This document shows, piece after piece, positions 9,015-16,905 of a stretch of 64,000 bases of DNA. Made by a program: the position numbers and the translations under genes. How positions within the stretch are numbered: the stretch's first letter is position 1; every line of letters starts with the position of its first letter. The DNA is from Solobacterium sp. Its GTDB lineage: Bacteria > Bacillota_I > Bacilli_A > Erysipelotrichales > Erysipelotrichaceae. The DNA lies in NCBI GenBank assembly GCA_017512725.1, contig JAFWEW010000040.1:1-64000 (forward strand). The letters run 5' to 3'. The notes below the pieces were generated by a model. It was not told where the DNA came from, made no database searches, and was given only the letters and a program-made list of their open reading frames with translations.

Positions 9015-9305
9015 ATGGATGACAAAAAGATTCTGAATGATAGCGGACTTGCTTCTGTCAATGGCGGTGCTCTTGCAGGATCCGGTTTTGCGAGAGATGA
9101 ACTGGTTCGTGATCTTACAATGATGGCACGTGCCTGCATCGGTGCAAATCTCGACAAGAGCGACTATTATCGTAAAGCCGATCAGATGCACCCACACTAC
9201 AACTTCATGTTCGGAAGCATCCCCGATGATGCCTTCGAAGAGTGCAAGGAAGAGGGCTGGGAAAAGGCACTGGAATACGGACGTATTCACGGTCTGATCG
9301 ACTAA
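9015..9305 (+). CDS. small protein with double-glycine-type leader
   Basis: A 96-residue protein whose N-terminus (MDDKKILNDSGLASVNGG) resembles the leader of exported double-glycine peptides: charged start, LN..GLASV core, GG at 17-18, then ALAG. The remaining 78 residues are acidic with scattered Met, Tyr and two Cys and have no recognised domain. A GGAGG ribosome site sits about 10 bases upstream, and a strong terminator follows the stop. Two other genes near 27.5-28.1 kb have the same kind of N-terminus. No C39-peptidase transporter is present in the window, so export is inferred only from the leader. Confidence 0.7.
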   Translation: MDDKKILNDSGLASVNGGALAGSGFARDELVRDLTMMARACIGANLDKSDYYRKADQMHPHYNFMFGSIPDDAFEECKEEGWEKALEYGRIHGLID

Positions 9306-9309
9306 TACG

Positions 9310-9335
9310 GAAGACCTTCGGGTCTTCTTTTTTTT
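9310..9335 (+). terminator. rho-independent terminator
   Basis: GAAGACC/GGTCTTC stem, TTCG tetraloop and eight T, directly after the small double-glycine gene. Confidence 0.93.
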
Positions 9336-9458
9336 GATTCATACCTTCGAAAATTCTTGTAACCCTTGGGTAATACATGTAGTATGAACTTAATATTATT
9401 TTTAAATGGAAAGACTCCGAAAACACCTGCAGGAATGCGGTGACAGGAGTGTTATACC

Positions 9459-9476
9459 GATACGGATAGCCGTATC
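9459..9476. promoter_or_regulatory. inverted repeat upstream of the helical protein gene
   Basis: GATACGG (9459-9465) and CCGTATC (9470-9476) form a perfect 7-bp inverted repeat with a 4-base centre. A looser pair (ACACCTG and CAGGAGTGT) lies just upstream. It is in the 256-base gap before the next gene and could be an operator or a leader hairpin. Confidence 0.35.
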
Positions 9477-9561
9477 CAAAATGGTATTCTCATCACGGTA
9501 TCGATCATTCTTCGTGATGCGGAATAGATTGCAGCCAAGAATAAGGAGGAGGTACTGATTT

Positions 9562-10248
9562 ATGGATGCAGAGAAGATTAAGGAAGAGCTCAACAAGCCG
9601 ATCGAGGAAGTCGCCAAGGAAGTTGGTGATGCGGCTGACGCAAAGAAGGCAGAAGTCAAAAGCTTTGTCGATGAAGTAAAGGCTGATGTTGCTTCCACGA
9701 AGCAGGAGTTCAAGGAGGCCAATGAAGAGCTGAAGGGAAACCTCAAGGAAGCTTCGGATGCCGCAAAGGCTGAAGTTCAGGAAAACGTTGCCGAGGCAGC
9801 GAAAGCCGCAGACGCTCAGAAGGAAGAAGTCAAAGCTGCGGTTGAAGACGCAAAGCAGGACGCAAAGGAAGCTGCGGACGAACTGAAGGCCAGTGCTGAG
9901 GAGAACCTGAAAAAAGCCGGCGAAGCCGCTGAAAAAGTTAAGTCGGAAGCTGCATCCGCTGCAGCAGAAGCTGGCGAAAGCATGAAGAAAGCTGCCGATG
10001 AGGCATCCGTTCAGATCAAGGAAGGCCTCGACAAAGCAGGTGCTATGGCAAAAGAAGCTTCTGAAGCAGCCGGCAAGGCTATTAACGAAGCTGCAGAGAC
10101 CGTAAAGAAGGAAGTTCTCGGTGACGACGGAAAGTTCGACGAAAAGGATGTAGAGCGTATTGCGAATGATGCGCAGGAATCCGTTAAGACCGGACTGGAA
10201 AAAATCGGCGAAGCCTTCAAAGGCCTGTTCGGAAAAGAAGAGAAGTAA
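9562..10248 (+). CDS. LEA-like amphipathic helical protein
   Basis: A 228-residue protein made almost entirely of Ala, Lys, Glu and Asp in irregular roughly 11-residue repeats (variants of KEA.DAAK.EV). It should form long amphipathic helices, as in group 3 LEA proteins, apolipoprotein-like and some stress or surface proteins. It has no signal peptide, no membrane helix and no Cys. The C-terminal 40 residues (DDGKFDEKDVERIAND...) are less repetitive. A strong AAGGAGGAGG ribosome site precedes the ATG, suggesting high expression. A role in desiccation or osmotic protection is an inference from composition only. Confidence 0.75.
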   Translation: MDAEKIKEELNKPIEEVAKEVGDAADAKKAEVKSFVDEVKADVASTKQEFKEANEELKGNLKEASDAAKAEVQENVAEAAKAADAQKEEVKAAVEDAKQDAKEAADELKASAEENLKKAGEAAEKVKSEAASAAAEAGESMKKAADEASVQIKEGLDKAGAMAKEASEAAGKAINEAAETVKKEVLGDDGKFDEKDVERIANDAQESVKTGLEKIGEAFKGLFGKEEK

Positions 10249-10276
10249 TTCAAAATCTCATCGTAATTAACGGAAT

Positions 10277-10309
10277 GCCGGAGATCCTGTTCAGGGACTT
10301 CGGCTTTTT
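10277..10309 (+). terminator. rho-independent terminator
   Basis: GCCGGAG/CTTCGGC arms with a small inner CTG/CAG pairing and five T, about 28 bases after the LEA-like gene. Confidence 0.8.
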
Positions 10310-10360
10310 CGTACCTGGAGACAGCTGTCCGTTGGCTGAACAGCGTTTTGCCGATATAAA

Positions 10361-10385
10361 ACCGCATCGGAACTCCCGATGCGGT
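10361..10385 (-). terminator. terminator of the GntR regulator gene
   Basis: ACCGCATCGG and CCGATGCGGT form a 10-bp stem with a short loop. On the minus strand TTTTATAT follows. It lies 50 bases after the stop of the regulator gene. Confidence 0.7.
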
Positions 10386-10434
10386 CATTTCATATGATTT
10401 CCTGATACCATGTATATTTCGCGACATTCCGTCT

Positions 10435-11139
10435 TCAGCTGCTGTATTTCACCGTCAGCTCATAATCTTTGGCAAGATATGCCGTATACGAGTATTCGAT
10501 CGGAACCGTGCCGGAACAGCCAGTCCTCACCCGGCGCATGACGACCTCGGGGCCATCCAGTCCCAGCAGTTCCTGTTCCCGCTCATCGAACGAAGAAACC
10601 GTAAACCGTTCCAGGATCTCGGTAACCGGATATCCCTTCTCGCTCAGCAGTTCATACAGGGAACCGTTATACGCTTTCAGACGATCCGGCTCCAGTTCAA
10701 GATTCAGAAACATTGTATTCACTGCGATCGGTTTGTTTTCCGAAAACAAAAGACGTTCCAGTTTCAAAACGGTCTTTTTGGCAGGGATCTGAAAGAAGGA
10801 AGTGACTTCCGCCGGCGCAGTTTCATAGGAAACCGATACGATCCTGCGGTCCCTCCGGTCATTGAATTCATTGATCCGTTTCGCATTAAGTGTTGTTGAA
10901 ATCTCACAGCGGCTTGGATTGATGCTCGTTCCGCTGCCTCTTTGCCGTGCGATATATCCCTCTTTCAGCAGTTCTTTCATCGCTCTGCGGATCGTGACCC
11001 GGGAACAGGAAAACTGTTCCATGAGTTTTGTCTCTGTCGGTATCGAAAGACTGTCCCCATAGCGGTTCTGTTCAATCTGTTCCTTCAAAGCGTCATAAAC
11101 CTGTCTCCAGAGGGGGATTTTCCGTTGTTTTTGTCTCAT
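10435..11139 (-). CDS. GntR-family regulator with UTRA domain
   Basis: A 234-residue transcription factor. Residues 10-75 form a GntR winged helix (IPTETKLMEQFSCSRVTIRRA, then GYIARQRGSGT), and residues about 95-230 form a UTRA effector-binding domain of the HutC subfamily, which usually senses a small metabolite such as an amino-sugar or sugar phosphate. The gene stands alone between two terminators and faces away from the LEA-like gene. An inverted repeat about 33-67 bases upstream of its start may be its own operator, suggesting autoregulation. The sugar transport operon it controls is not adjacent; the PTS genes at 30-32 kb are one distant possibility. Confidence 0.9.
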   Translation of the reverse strand: MRQKQRKIPLWRQVYDALKEQIEQNRYGDSLSIPTETKLMEQFSCSRVTIRRAMKELLKEGYIARQRGSGTSINPSRCEISTTLNAKRINEFNDRRDRRIVSVSYETAPAEVTSFFQIPAKKTVLKLERLLFSENKPIAVNTMFLNLELEPDRLKAYNGSLYELLSEKGYPVTEILERFTVSSFDEREQELLGLDGPEVVMRRVRTGCSGTVPIEYSYTAYLAKDYELTVKYSS

Positions 11140-11171
11140 TTTTCCGCTCCGTTCTTCCAGCCTGTCACGTC

Positions 11172-11206
11172 ATGATTGTATGTTCTCATGCAAGCATAGC
11201 AATCAT
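11172..11206. promoter_or_regulatory. inverted repeat upstream of gntR-type gene
   Basis: Perfect 7-bp arms ATGATTG and CAATCAT enclose a second ATG/CAT pair around a 21-bp centre. It overlaps a plausible minus-strand -10 element (TACAAT). The position fits autoregulation by the GntR protein. Confidence 0.4.
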
Positions 11207-11243
11207 AATTCGAATTCGGGGTTTGCGGAATAGTTTCGCACAG

Positions 11244-11292
11244 AAAAACCCCTGCAAGTACCAGACAGGTCGCTGTTTCGTACTTACAGGGG
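11244..11292 (-). terminator. terminator of the metY-cysK operon
   Basis: On the minus strand CCCCTGTAAGTAC pairs with GTACTTGCAGGGG across an internal loop and is followed by five T. It begins 16 bases after the cysK stop. Confidence 0.85.
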
Positions 11293-11307
11293 CAGGAGAA
11301 ACACGAA

Positions 11308-12243
11308 TTACTGTTCCTGGAACAGTGCGGTTGAATAATAGCGGTCACCGCTGTCCGGCAGCAGGGCAACAATCGTCTTTCCTGCATTTTCTTCTTTCTT
11401 TGCCAGTTCAATTGCCGCATACAGGGAAGCACCGGAAGAAATACCCACCGAGATGCCTTCCTTCTTTGCCAGAAGCTTGGAGGCTTCAAACGCTTTTTCA
11501 TTTTCAACCGGGAATACTGCGTCATAGACGGCTGTATTCAGTACAGCCGGTACAAAGCCGGCGCCGATTCCCTGAATCTTGTGCGGGCCGCCATGGCCTT
11601 CTGAGAGTACCGGAGAGGATGCCGGTTCGACTGCGATCACCTGAACGGAAGGTTTCTTTTCCTTCAGGTATTCACCGGTACCGGTAATTGTTCCGCCGGT
11701 TCCGACACCAGCCACGAAGATATCCACTTCACCGTCGGTATCATTATAGATCTCCGGTCCGGTGGTCGCTTTGTGGATCGCCGGGTTTGCCGGGTTGTCA
11801 AACTGTGCCGGAATGAAGCTGTCCGGGATTTCCTTTGCGAGTTCTTCTGCCTTTTCAATTGCGCCCTTCATTCCCTTTGCGCCTTCGGTCAGTTCCAGTT
11901 CTGCGCCATATGCCTTGAGAATGTTCCGCCGTTCAACGCTCATGGTTTCCGGCATGGTAAGGATAATGCGATATCCCTTGGAAGCTGCGATCGAAGCGAG
12001 ACCAATACCGGTGTTGCCGGAAGTCGGTTCAATGATGACCGAACCTTTATGAAGCTTTCCGCTCTTTTCTGCGTCTTCGATCATCGATTTCGCAATACGG
12101 TCTTTTACGCTTCCCGTCGGATTGAAGTATTCCAGCTTCAGAAGAAGTCTCGCCTTGAGTCCTTCTGCCTGTTCAATGTTTACTGCCTCAACAAGCGGTG
12201 TATTACCGATTAATTCAACTGCCCCTTTATAGATTTTCGTCAT
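11308..12243 (-). CDS. cysK: cysteine synthase (O-acetylserine sulfhydrylase)
   Basis: A 311-residue PLP enzyme that makes L-cysteine from O-acetylserine and sulfide. The PLP lysine is Lys47 in TGSVKDR, the substrate loop [11 protein letters not shown] follows near 72-82, and GTGGTITG binds the PLP phosphate. Length and motifs are those of CysK. It starts 20 bases after metY and shares its terminator, so the two form an operon. In Bacillus, CysK also partners the Rrf2-type repressor CymR, and a related regulator gene lies divergent from this operon, which makes a similar feedback loop plausible. CysM-type enzymes are close relatives, so substrate range is not certain. Confidence 0.93.
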   Translation of the reverse strand: MTKIYKGAVELIGNTPLVEAVNIEQAEGLKARLLLKLEYFNPTGSVKDRIAKSMIEDAEKSGKLHKGSVIIEPTSGNTGIGLASIAASKGYRIILTMPETMSVERRNILKAYGAELELTEGAKGMKGAIEKAEELAKEIPDSFIPAQFDNPANPAIHKATTGPEIYNDTDGEVDIFVAGVGTGGTITGTGEYLKEKKPSVQVIAVEPASSPVLSEGHGGPHKIQGIGAGFVPAVLNTAVYDAVFPVENEKAFEASKLLAKKEGISVGISSGASLYAAIELAKKEENAGKTIVALLPDSGDRYYSTALFQEQ

Positions 12244-12263
12244 GATTTTCTCTCTCCTTTTAT

Positions 12264-13544
12264 TCAGACTGCCGCAAATCCTTCATCAAGATCTTTGATG
12301 ATGTCGTCAATATGTTCTGTTCCGATCGACAGCCGGATCGTGGAAGGATGGATACCCGCTTCTTCCAGTTCCGCTTCGCTCAGCTGGGAATGTGTGGTTG
12401 TGGCCGGATGGATTACCAGGCTCTTAACATCTGCGACATTCGCCAGCAGGGAGAACAGTTTCAGGTGATCGATGAACCGGAATGCCTCCTCTTTACCGCC
12501 TTCAATATCGAATGTAAAGATTGAAGCCCCTCCTTCCGGGAAGTATTTCTGATACAGTTCATGTTCCGGATGGTCTTCCAGAGAAGGATGGTACACCGTT
12601 TTCACCTTCGGGTGATTCTTCAGATATTCTACTACCTTTAAGGTATTCTCAACATGCCGTTCGATTCGCAGGGAAAGTGTTTCGGTTCCCTGGAGCAGCA
12701 GAAACGCTGCGAACGGCGAGATACACGCGCCGGTATCCCGTAACAGGATGGCACGGACATAGGTTACAAAGGCTGCCGGTCCGGCTGCTTCGGTAAAGCG
12801 GACGCCATGGTAACTCGGGTTGGGTTCACTGAGCCACGGGTACTTCCCGTTCTTTCCCCAGTCGAACTTGCCGGAATCCACGATCACGCCTCCCAGTGTC
12901 GTACCATGACCGCCGATAAACTTGGTTGCGGAATGTACGACAATATCTGCACCGTGTTCAATCGGTCTTAACAGATACGGTGTTGCGAAGGTATTGTCGA
13001 TCACAAGCGGAAGATTATGCCTGTGTGCCAGTTCTGCCAGTGCGTCGATATCCGGGATATCACTGTTCGGGTTTCCCAGTGTTTCGATATAGATCGCTTT
13101 GGTGTTTTCCTGAATCGCTTCTTCGACTTCCTTCAGATTATGAATGTCTACGAGAGTGGTTTCGATCCCATAGAGCGGCAGTGTATTTGCCAGAAGATTG
13201 GCGGAACCGCCGTAGATGGTCCGTTGGGCAACAATATGTTCCCCTTTTGTCGCAAGTGCCTGGATCGTATAGGTAATCGCAGCTGCACCGGAGGCCACCG
13301 CTAAAGCTGCGCTGCCTCCTTCCAGAGCTGCAATCCGCTCTTCAAACGCGCCCTGGGTCGAATTGGTAAGACGACCGTAGATATTTCCGGCATCTTTCAA
13401 TGCGAACCGATCCGCTGCGTGCTGCGAATCACGGAATACATAACTCGTGGTTGCGTAGATCGGAACGGCACGTGCCCCGCTTGCGGGATCGGGTGTTTCC
13501 TGACCGGCATGAATCTGCAGTGTTTCAAAATGAACCTTTGACAT
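12264..13544 (-). CDS. metY: O-acetylhomoserine sulfhydrylase (Cys/Met PLP enzyme)
   Basis: A 426-residue enzyme of the Cys/Met metabolism PLP family. The PLP lysine is Lys208 in [12 protein letters not shown], and the N-terminal ETLQIHAGQ and YGRLTN segments are typical of O-acetylhomoserine sulfhydrylases, which make homocysteine from O-acetylhomoserine and sulfide. The length is longer than cystathionine synthases (about 380), supporting MetY. AAGGAG lies 10 bases before the ATG. It heads the metY-cysK operon with a long leader and a strong promoter overlapping a palindrome next to the Rrf2 gene. The acetyltransferases that feed it (metX, cysE) are not in the window. Confidence 0.92.
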   Translation of the reverse strand: MSKVHFETLQIHAGQETPDPASGARAVPIYATTSYVFRDSQHAADRFALKDAGNIYGRLTNSTQGAFEERIAALEGGSAALAVASGAAAITYTIQALATKGEHIVAQRTIYGGSANLLANTLPLYGIETTLVDIHNLKEVEEAIQENTKAIYIETLGNPNSDIPDIDALAELAHRHNLPLVIDNTFATPYLLRPIEHGADIVVHSATKFIGGHGTTLGGVIVDSGKFDWGKNGKYPWLSEPNPSYHGVRFTEAAGPAAFVTYVRAILLRDTGACISPFAAFLLLQGTETLSLRIERHVENTLKVVEYLKNHPKVKTVYHPSLEDHPEHELYQKYFPEGGASIFTFDIEGGKEEAFRFIDHLKLFSLLANVADVKSLVIHPATTTHSQLSEAELEEAGIHPSTIRLSIGTEHIDDIIKDLDEGFAAV

Positions 13545-13578
13545 GTTTTCTATTCTCCTTTTCTGTTTTCAGACACAC

Positions 13579-13647
13579 TTAAATCAGAGAATTACACATT
13601 CGCTCATTTCCGGATTTCTCCCGGACCCAATGGATCACTGCATTCAT
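13579..13647 (-). CDS. possible 22-residue leader peptide of metY-cysK
   Basis: Within the roughly 155-base leader of metY an ATG preceded by AAGGAAAG about 8 bases upstream opens a 22-codon frame (starts MNAVIHWV, ends MCNSLI) that stops 34 bases before metY. It carries a single Cys codon near its end. A cysteine-sensing leader is an attractive idea but one Cys codon is weak support, and no clear attenuator hairpin follows. Confidence 0.25.
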   Translation of the reverse strand: MNAVIHWVREKSGNERMCNSLI

Positions 13648-13707
13648 GGAGCGTTCTTTCCTTTCCTCAGACAGCCGCTTTCGTCTGGCTTTTTTCTGAA
13701 TGATTGA

Positions 13708-13740
13708 ATGATATTCCTATTCGCCTACTATGTCAATAGG
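13708..13740 (-). promoter_or_regulatory. metY promoter overlapped by an operator-like palindrome
   Basis: Minus-strand TTGACA (13736-13731), 17-base spacer and TATCAT (13713-13708) form a near-consensus promoter. CCTATT (13716-13721) and AATAGG (13735-13740), separated by 13 bp, form an inverted repeat that covers the -35 box and spacer. A repressor bound here would block metY. The adjacent Rrf2 gene is the obvious candidate. Confidence 0.6.
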
Positions 13741-13771
13741 TTTATGTTGTTCATTTTCAATTACCCTGCGG

Positions 13772-13777
13772 TATAAT
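13772..13777 (+). promoter_or_regulatory. -10 element of the Rrf2 gene
   Basis: A perfect TATAAT lies 24 bases before the ATG, with a CGGAGA ribosome site between. The -35 region is poor (TTGTTC at 19 bases), which suggests a weak or activated promoter. Confidence 0.45.
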
Positions 13778-13800
13778 AGGTAAAAAGATCGGAGACACAT

Positions 13801-14220
13801 ATGATATCAACGAAAGGCCGCTACGCACTCAGAGTCATGATTGATCTTGAGGAACATGAAAAAGACGGGCTGGTACCGCTGAAGGATATTTCTGACCGTC
13901 AGGGCATATCCAAGAAATATCTGGAGATCATTGTCCGGGATCTTGTCCGCACTGATCTGATTGAAGGTTTCAGCGGAAAAGGCGGCGGCTATCGTCTCTG
14001 TCGGAAACCGAAAGACTATTCCCTTGGAGAGATTCTCGAAAACACCGAAGGTTCGCTTGCGGTTGTCGCATGCCTTGCGCCGGATGCCTGCCCCTGCCCG
14101 CGGGAAAAGGAATGCCGCACGCTTCCGCTGTGGAAAGAATACGATCAGATCACACATGACTTTTTCTACCGGAAAAAGCTCAGTGATTATATGTGCAAAG
14201 AAAAAGCCGGCAGACACTGA
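13801..14220 (+). CDS. Rrf2-family regulator with IscR-like cysteine cluster
   Basis: A 139-residue winged-helix regulator (MISTKGRYALRVMIDL start, recognition helix about 38-50, GGYRL wing). The dimer-helix loop carries Cys91, Cys97, Cys99 and Cys105; IscR binds its iron-sulfur cluster with Cys92, Cys98 and Cys104, so a cluster is plausible here. CymR, the Bacillus cysteine regulator in this family, lacks such a set. It is divergent from metY-cysK with a palindrome in the shared region, so it probably represses sulfur assimilation, perhaps in response to cluster status or cysteine. One extra Cys (132) lies near the C-terminus. Confidence 0.88.
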   Translation: MISTKGRYALRVMIDLEEHEKDGLVPLKDISDRQGISKKYLEIIVRDLVRTDLIEGFSGKGGGYRLCRKPKDYSLGEILENTEGSLAVVACLAPDACPCPREKECRTLPLWKEYDQITHDFFYRKKLSDYMCKEKAGRH

Positions 14221-14256
14221 ACATATCGTTTCTGCAGGCTTCTGTAACGTTTGGTT

Positions 14257-14286
14257 TCCTCCGGTTATCCGCCGGATGGATTTTTT
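14257..14286 (+). terminator. rho-independent terminator
   Basis: TCC.CCGG and CCGG..GGA arms with a 7-base loop and six T, 37 bases after the Rrf2 gene. Confidence 0.75.
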
Positions 14287-14350
14287 ACATAATGCTTTGG
14301 TATTAAACAGCCAGAACAGACCAGACTGCATCTGCTCTGCAATAAGATGA

Positions 14351-14857
14351 TTACTGTTTCGTGAAAATAATGCTGTAAAACTTATAATCATCGAGATACT
14401 CGATCGGGATCCGATCTTCCGTTACCGTACCGACGCCGCTTGTGGCGGACTGATGATCTTCCGCGGCGATTCCAAGGTTCAGCACGTACGATTCTTCTCC
14501 GATCGTGATTCGGAGTTCATGTGCCACATCGTAACGGATCGGCATACTGCCATGGGGCGGCAGGTCCCCGGACAGGAATTCATAAACTGCTTCCTGCTTC
14601 CCTTCCGGGATACCGGTGATACTGCTGAAATACGAACCGACATCCAGAATGACAGTTCTGCCGTCTCCGTTGAATGTCATGGTGCCGTAATCACTCGCAA
14701 AGACCCCGTCATGGGGCTGAGGTGCAGGCGTATCCGGTTCATACGGATAATTATCCAGTATTACTTCTTCTTCCTGTTTTGACAGAACATGCATCAGCCC
14801 GAAGAATACTGCCAGTACAAGCAGGATGACCGCTCCTATTTTGAATCCTTTTTTCAT
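14351..14857 (-). CDS. membrane-anchored protein of unknown function
   Basis: A 168-residue protein with one N-terminal membrane helix (about 7-25) and no cleavage Cys, so the remaining 140 residues should face outward on an uncleaved anchor. The outer part begins with a Pro/Asp linker (PYEPDTPAPQPHDGVF) followed by a compact beta-rich domain (DYGTMTFNGDGRTV...). I do not recognise the domain. It is divergent from the VanY-type carboxypeptidase gene, and both face the cell wall. Confidence 0.7.
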   Translation of the reverse strand: MKKGFKIGAVILLVLAVFFGLMHVLSKQEEEVILDNYPYEPDTPAPQPHDGVFASDYGTMTFNGDGRTVILDVGSYFSSITGIPEGKQEAVYEFLSGDLPPHGSMPIRYDVAHELRITIGEESYVLNLGIAAEDHQSATSGVGTVTEDRIPIEYLDDYKFYSIIFTKQ

Positions 14858-14982
14858 AATCCGCTCCTGTAAGATATGCTGATTTCATTGTATCGGGAGA
14901 ACTGAATTTCAGAGCGTCTTTTACCATCGCAGGCCATGGTCCGTTATCAAAGGGGTATAATATCGGTTAACAGGAGACAACA

Positions 14983-16029
14983 ATGAAAACAATCAAAGTG
15001 ATTCTTTCGGTACTGGCATTTACGCTGGCGCTGACCGGATGTAAAAAACAGCCGGCACCTGCCGAAGCGGAACCTATGCCGGCAGAAACAGAAGAAACTT
15101 CCGAAATGAAAGATGGTGATGAAACAGTGGATTATCTTGCCGTAGTCAACAAACTGAACCCGCTTCCGGAGAACTGGGAATCGATTGTAAAGACGGTCAC
15201 GGTAACCAATCAGCTCGGCCGGGAAGTGGAAGTCGAGCAGACCGCCTATGAAGCCTATTTGAAACTGAAAGAAGACCTGGAAGAGGAAGGCATCTATATT
15301 GATCTCGATTCCGTGCGCAGAAGTGTTGCGGAACAGCAGCGGATCATGGATGATTTCACAAAAGAGTATGGAGCGGATTACGCGCAGAAGTATGTTGCGG
15401 TTCCGGGTTACAGTGAACATCATACGGGTCTTGCACTGGATGTATATCTGATTATTGACGGGAAGACGGTCATTGAAAATGAAGAGATGATGGCCCATCC
15501 GGAGATCTGGGAAGTCGTTCACGAAAAGATGCCGGAATACGGATTCATCCTTCGTTATCTGCCCGGAAAGGAACATATTACCGGCTATGGCTATGAGCCA
15601 TGGCACATGCGCTACGTTGGTCCGGATATCGCAAAAGAGATTACCGAAAAAGGAATTACATTGGAGGGTTATTTAGGTATGGCAAACGAAACAGTTCCGG
15701 AAATCGACTACGGGAATTCTTCTGTCTACACAAAGGAAGACATGGATCCTGTAATCACACAGATCAAATGCAAATTCGCAGAATGGAACGGCTGCGAGCT
15801 GAAACGCATCCGTTATGCCGGAGATGAATGTATCACAGAGGAAAATCTGGAGTGGCTCCGTTCGATCGGTGACAAGTCCTATGTGAAAGTCATTGAATTT
15901 CTGATGGACTTTCATACCGCAAAGGATATGCAGGGTGCCTGGGAGTCCGATCATGACTACACCGATTATCAGTGGTGGCTTGCAGCGACCGAAGACGGCA
16001 GCTGGGATATTGTTACCTGGGGTTACTGA
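14983..16029 (+). CDS. VanY-type D-alanyl-D-alanine carboxypeptidase lipoprotein
   Basis: A 348-residue lipoprotein (lipobox LTGC, Cys20) with a peptidase M15B domain that trims the terminal D-Ala of peptidoglycan stems. Motifs: SEHHTGLALD (Ser144, zinc His146 and Asp153) and EPWH (catalytic Glu205, zinc His208). All key residues are present. After the peptidase (ending about 225) comes an additional roughly 110-residue Trp-rich domain with no family I can name. TATAAT lies 23 bases before the ATG with a CAGGAG ribosome site. Such enzymes are usual in cell-wall turnover; there is no vanHAX or vanRS here, so glycopeptide resistance is not implied. Confidence 0.9.
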   Translation: MKTIKVILSVLAFTLALTGCKKQPAPAEAEPMPAETEETSEMKDGDETVDYLAVVNKLNPLPENWESIVKTVTVTNQLGREVEVEQTAYEAYLKLKEDLEEEGIYIDLDSVRRSVAEQQRIMDDFTKEYGADYAQKYVAVPGYSEHHTGLALDVYLIIDGKTVIENEEMMAHPEIWEVVHEKMPEYGFILRYLPGKEHITGYGYEPWHMRYVGPDIAKEITEKGITLEGYLGMANETVPEIDYGNSSVYTKEDMDPVITQIKCKFAEWNGCELKRIRYAGDECITEENLEWLRSIGDKSYVKVIEFLMDFHTAKDMQGAWESDHDYTDYQWWLAATEDGSWDIVTWGY

Positions 16030-16050
16030 TCTGCTCATCATCTGAAATGC

Positions 16051-16086
16051 AAAACAGCCTGTCACGAATCAGCGGCAGGCTGTTTT
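16051..16086. terminator. bidirectional terminator
   Basis: AAACAGCCTG/CAGGCTGTTT 10-bp arms with A and T runs on either side, between the convergent carboxypeptidase and sugar-nucleotide reductase genes. Confidence 0.85.
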
Positions 16087-16099
16087 AATTTGTAGTAGT

Positions 16100-16894
16100 T
16101 TAATGCCTGCAGAGTTCATAGTCCTCTGCACACTTCTTCAGGCCATCCAGTGCGTCTGAGAAGACGACACCGTACGTCTTTGCCTTTTCGCAGTTCATCC
16201 AGAGGTTGTGTCTTGGTGCTGCGTCAATTACCCGGACGTCCTTTCCGATATACGCCGCAAACTGACAGGTGATCTCATACATGGACAGTCTTGTCTCACT
16301 GCCGAAATTATAGACACCGCCCGGCATTGCGATGACATTCTTCATATTCTCCGCAACTTCGTTCAGATACGTAATTCCCCGGTACTGTCTGGAACTGAAT
16401 GAGACCGTTCCTTCCGCATTCAGGATCGTCATCAGATAGTTGGACCGTTTTGTCCAGTAATCGTACATCCACTCGGCCCTTAGAAGTACTGCCTCCGGAC
16501 AGATATTTAATACCCGCTGTTCCATTTCCAGCTTTTGTTCAGCGTATCGATTTGCCGGCTGAACCGTTTCTTCCGTATATGGCCCTTCCCCGGAACAGCC
16601 GCTGTATACCTGATCGGAACTGAAACAGATCAGTTTTCTCCCCTGACCTGCCCGCGCAAGGTATTCCGGCAAAAGCACATTCGCCTGATAGGAGGCTTCG
16701 GGATCGTTCGCACAGGCTGCGATATCCGAAACCGCAGCCGTATGAAGGATGACATCTGCTTTGCTTTCTTCAATTACCCGCTGAACCTCTTCTGCGGTCG
16801 CATTTCGAAGTGACGGTGCGGCAATCGTTCCCTCGCATAATTCCATCAGCTTATGCCCGACAAAGCCATGGGCACCGGTGACAAGAATCTTCAT
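16100..16894 (-). CDS. RmlD-like NAD(P)-dependent sugar-nucleotide reductase
   Basis: A 264-residue extended SDR with the Rossmann motif TGAHGFVG at 6-13, an LHTAAVSD segment, the catalytic SSDQVYSG strand and YAEQK (Tyr and Lys of the active site). This matches the dTDP-4-dehydrorhamnose reductase (RmlD) group, although no rmlABC genes are nearby. The single-gene context leaves the substrate open; RmlD-like proteins also act in other roles, including as MAT2B-like subunits. It lies 11 bases downstream of the cysteine-motif gene on the same strand and is probably co-transcribed with it. Confidence 0.82.
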   Translation of the reverse strand: MKILVTGAHGFVGHKLMELCEGTIAAPSLRNATAEEVQRVIEESKADVILHTAAVSDIAACANDPEASYQANVLLPEYLARAGQGRKLICFSSDQVYSGCSGEGPYTEETVQPANRYAEQKLEMEQRVLNICPEAVLLRAEWMYDYWTKRSNYLMTILNAEGTVSFSSRQYRGITYLNEVAENMKNVIAMPGGVYNFGSETRLSMYEITCQFAAYIGKDVRVIDAAPRHNLWMNCEKAKTYGVVFSDALDGLKKCAEDYELCRH

Positions 16895-16905
16895 AGGTCA
16901 CTAAC

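Noticed and set aside
13545-13800. T-box or SAM riboswitch upstream of metY
   Set aside because: The conserved T-box and S-box sequence elements are not found, and no terminator/antiterminator pair is evident.
14983-16029. Vancomycin-resistance locus suggested by the VanY-type enzyme
   Set aside because: There are no vanHAX or vanRS genes; such carboxypeptidases are common in cell-wall turnover.
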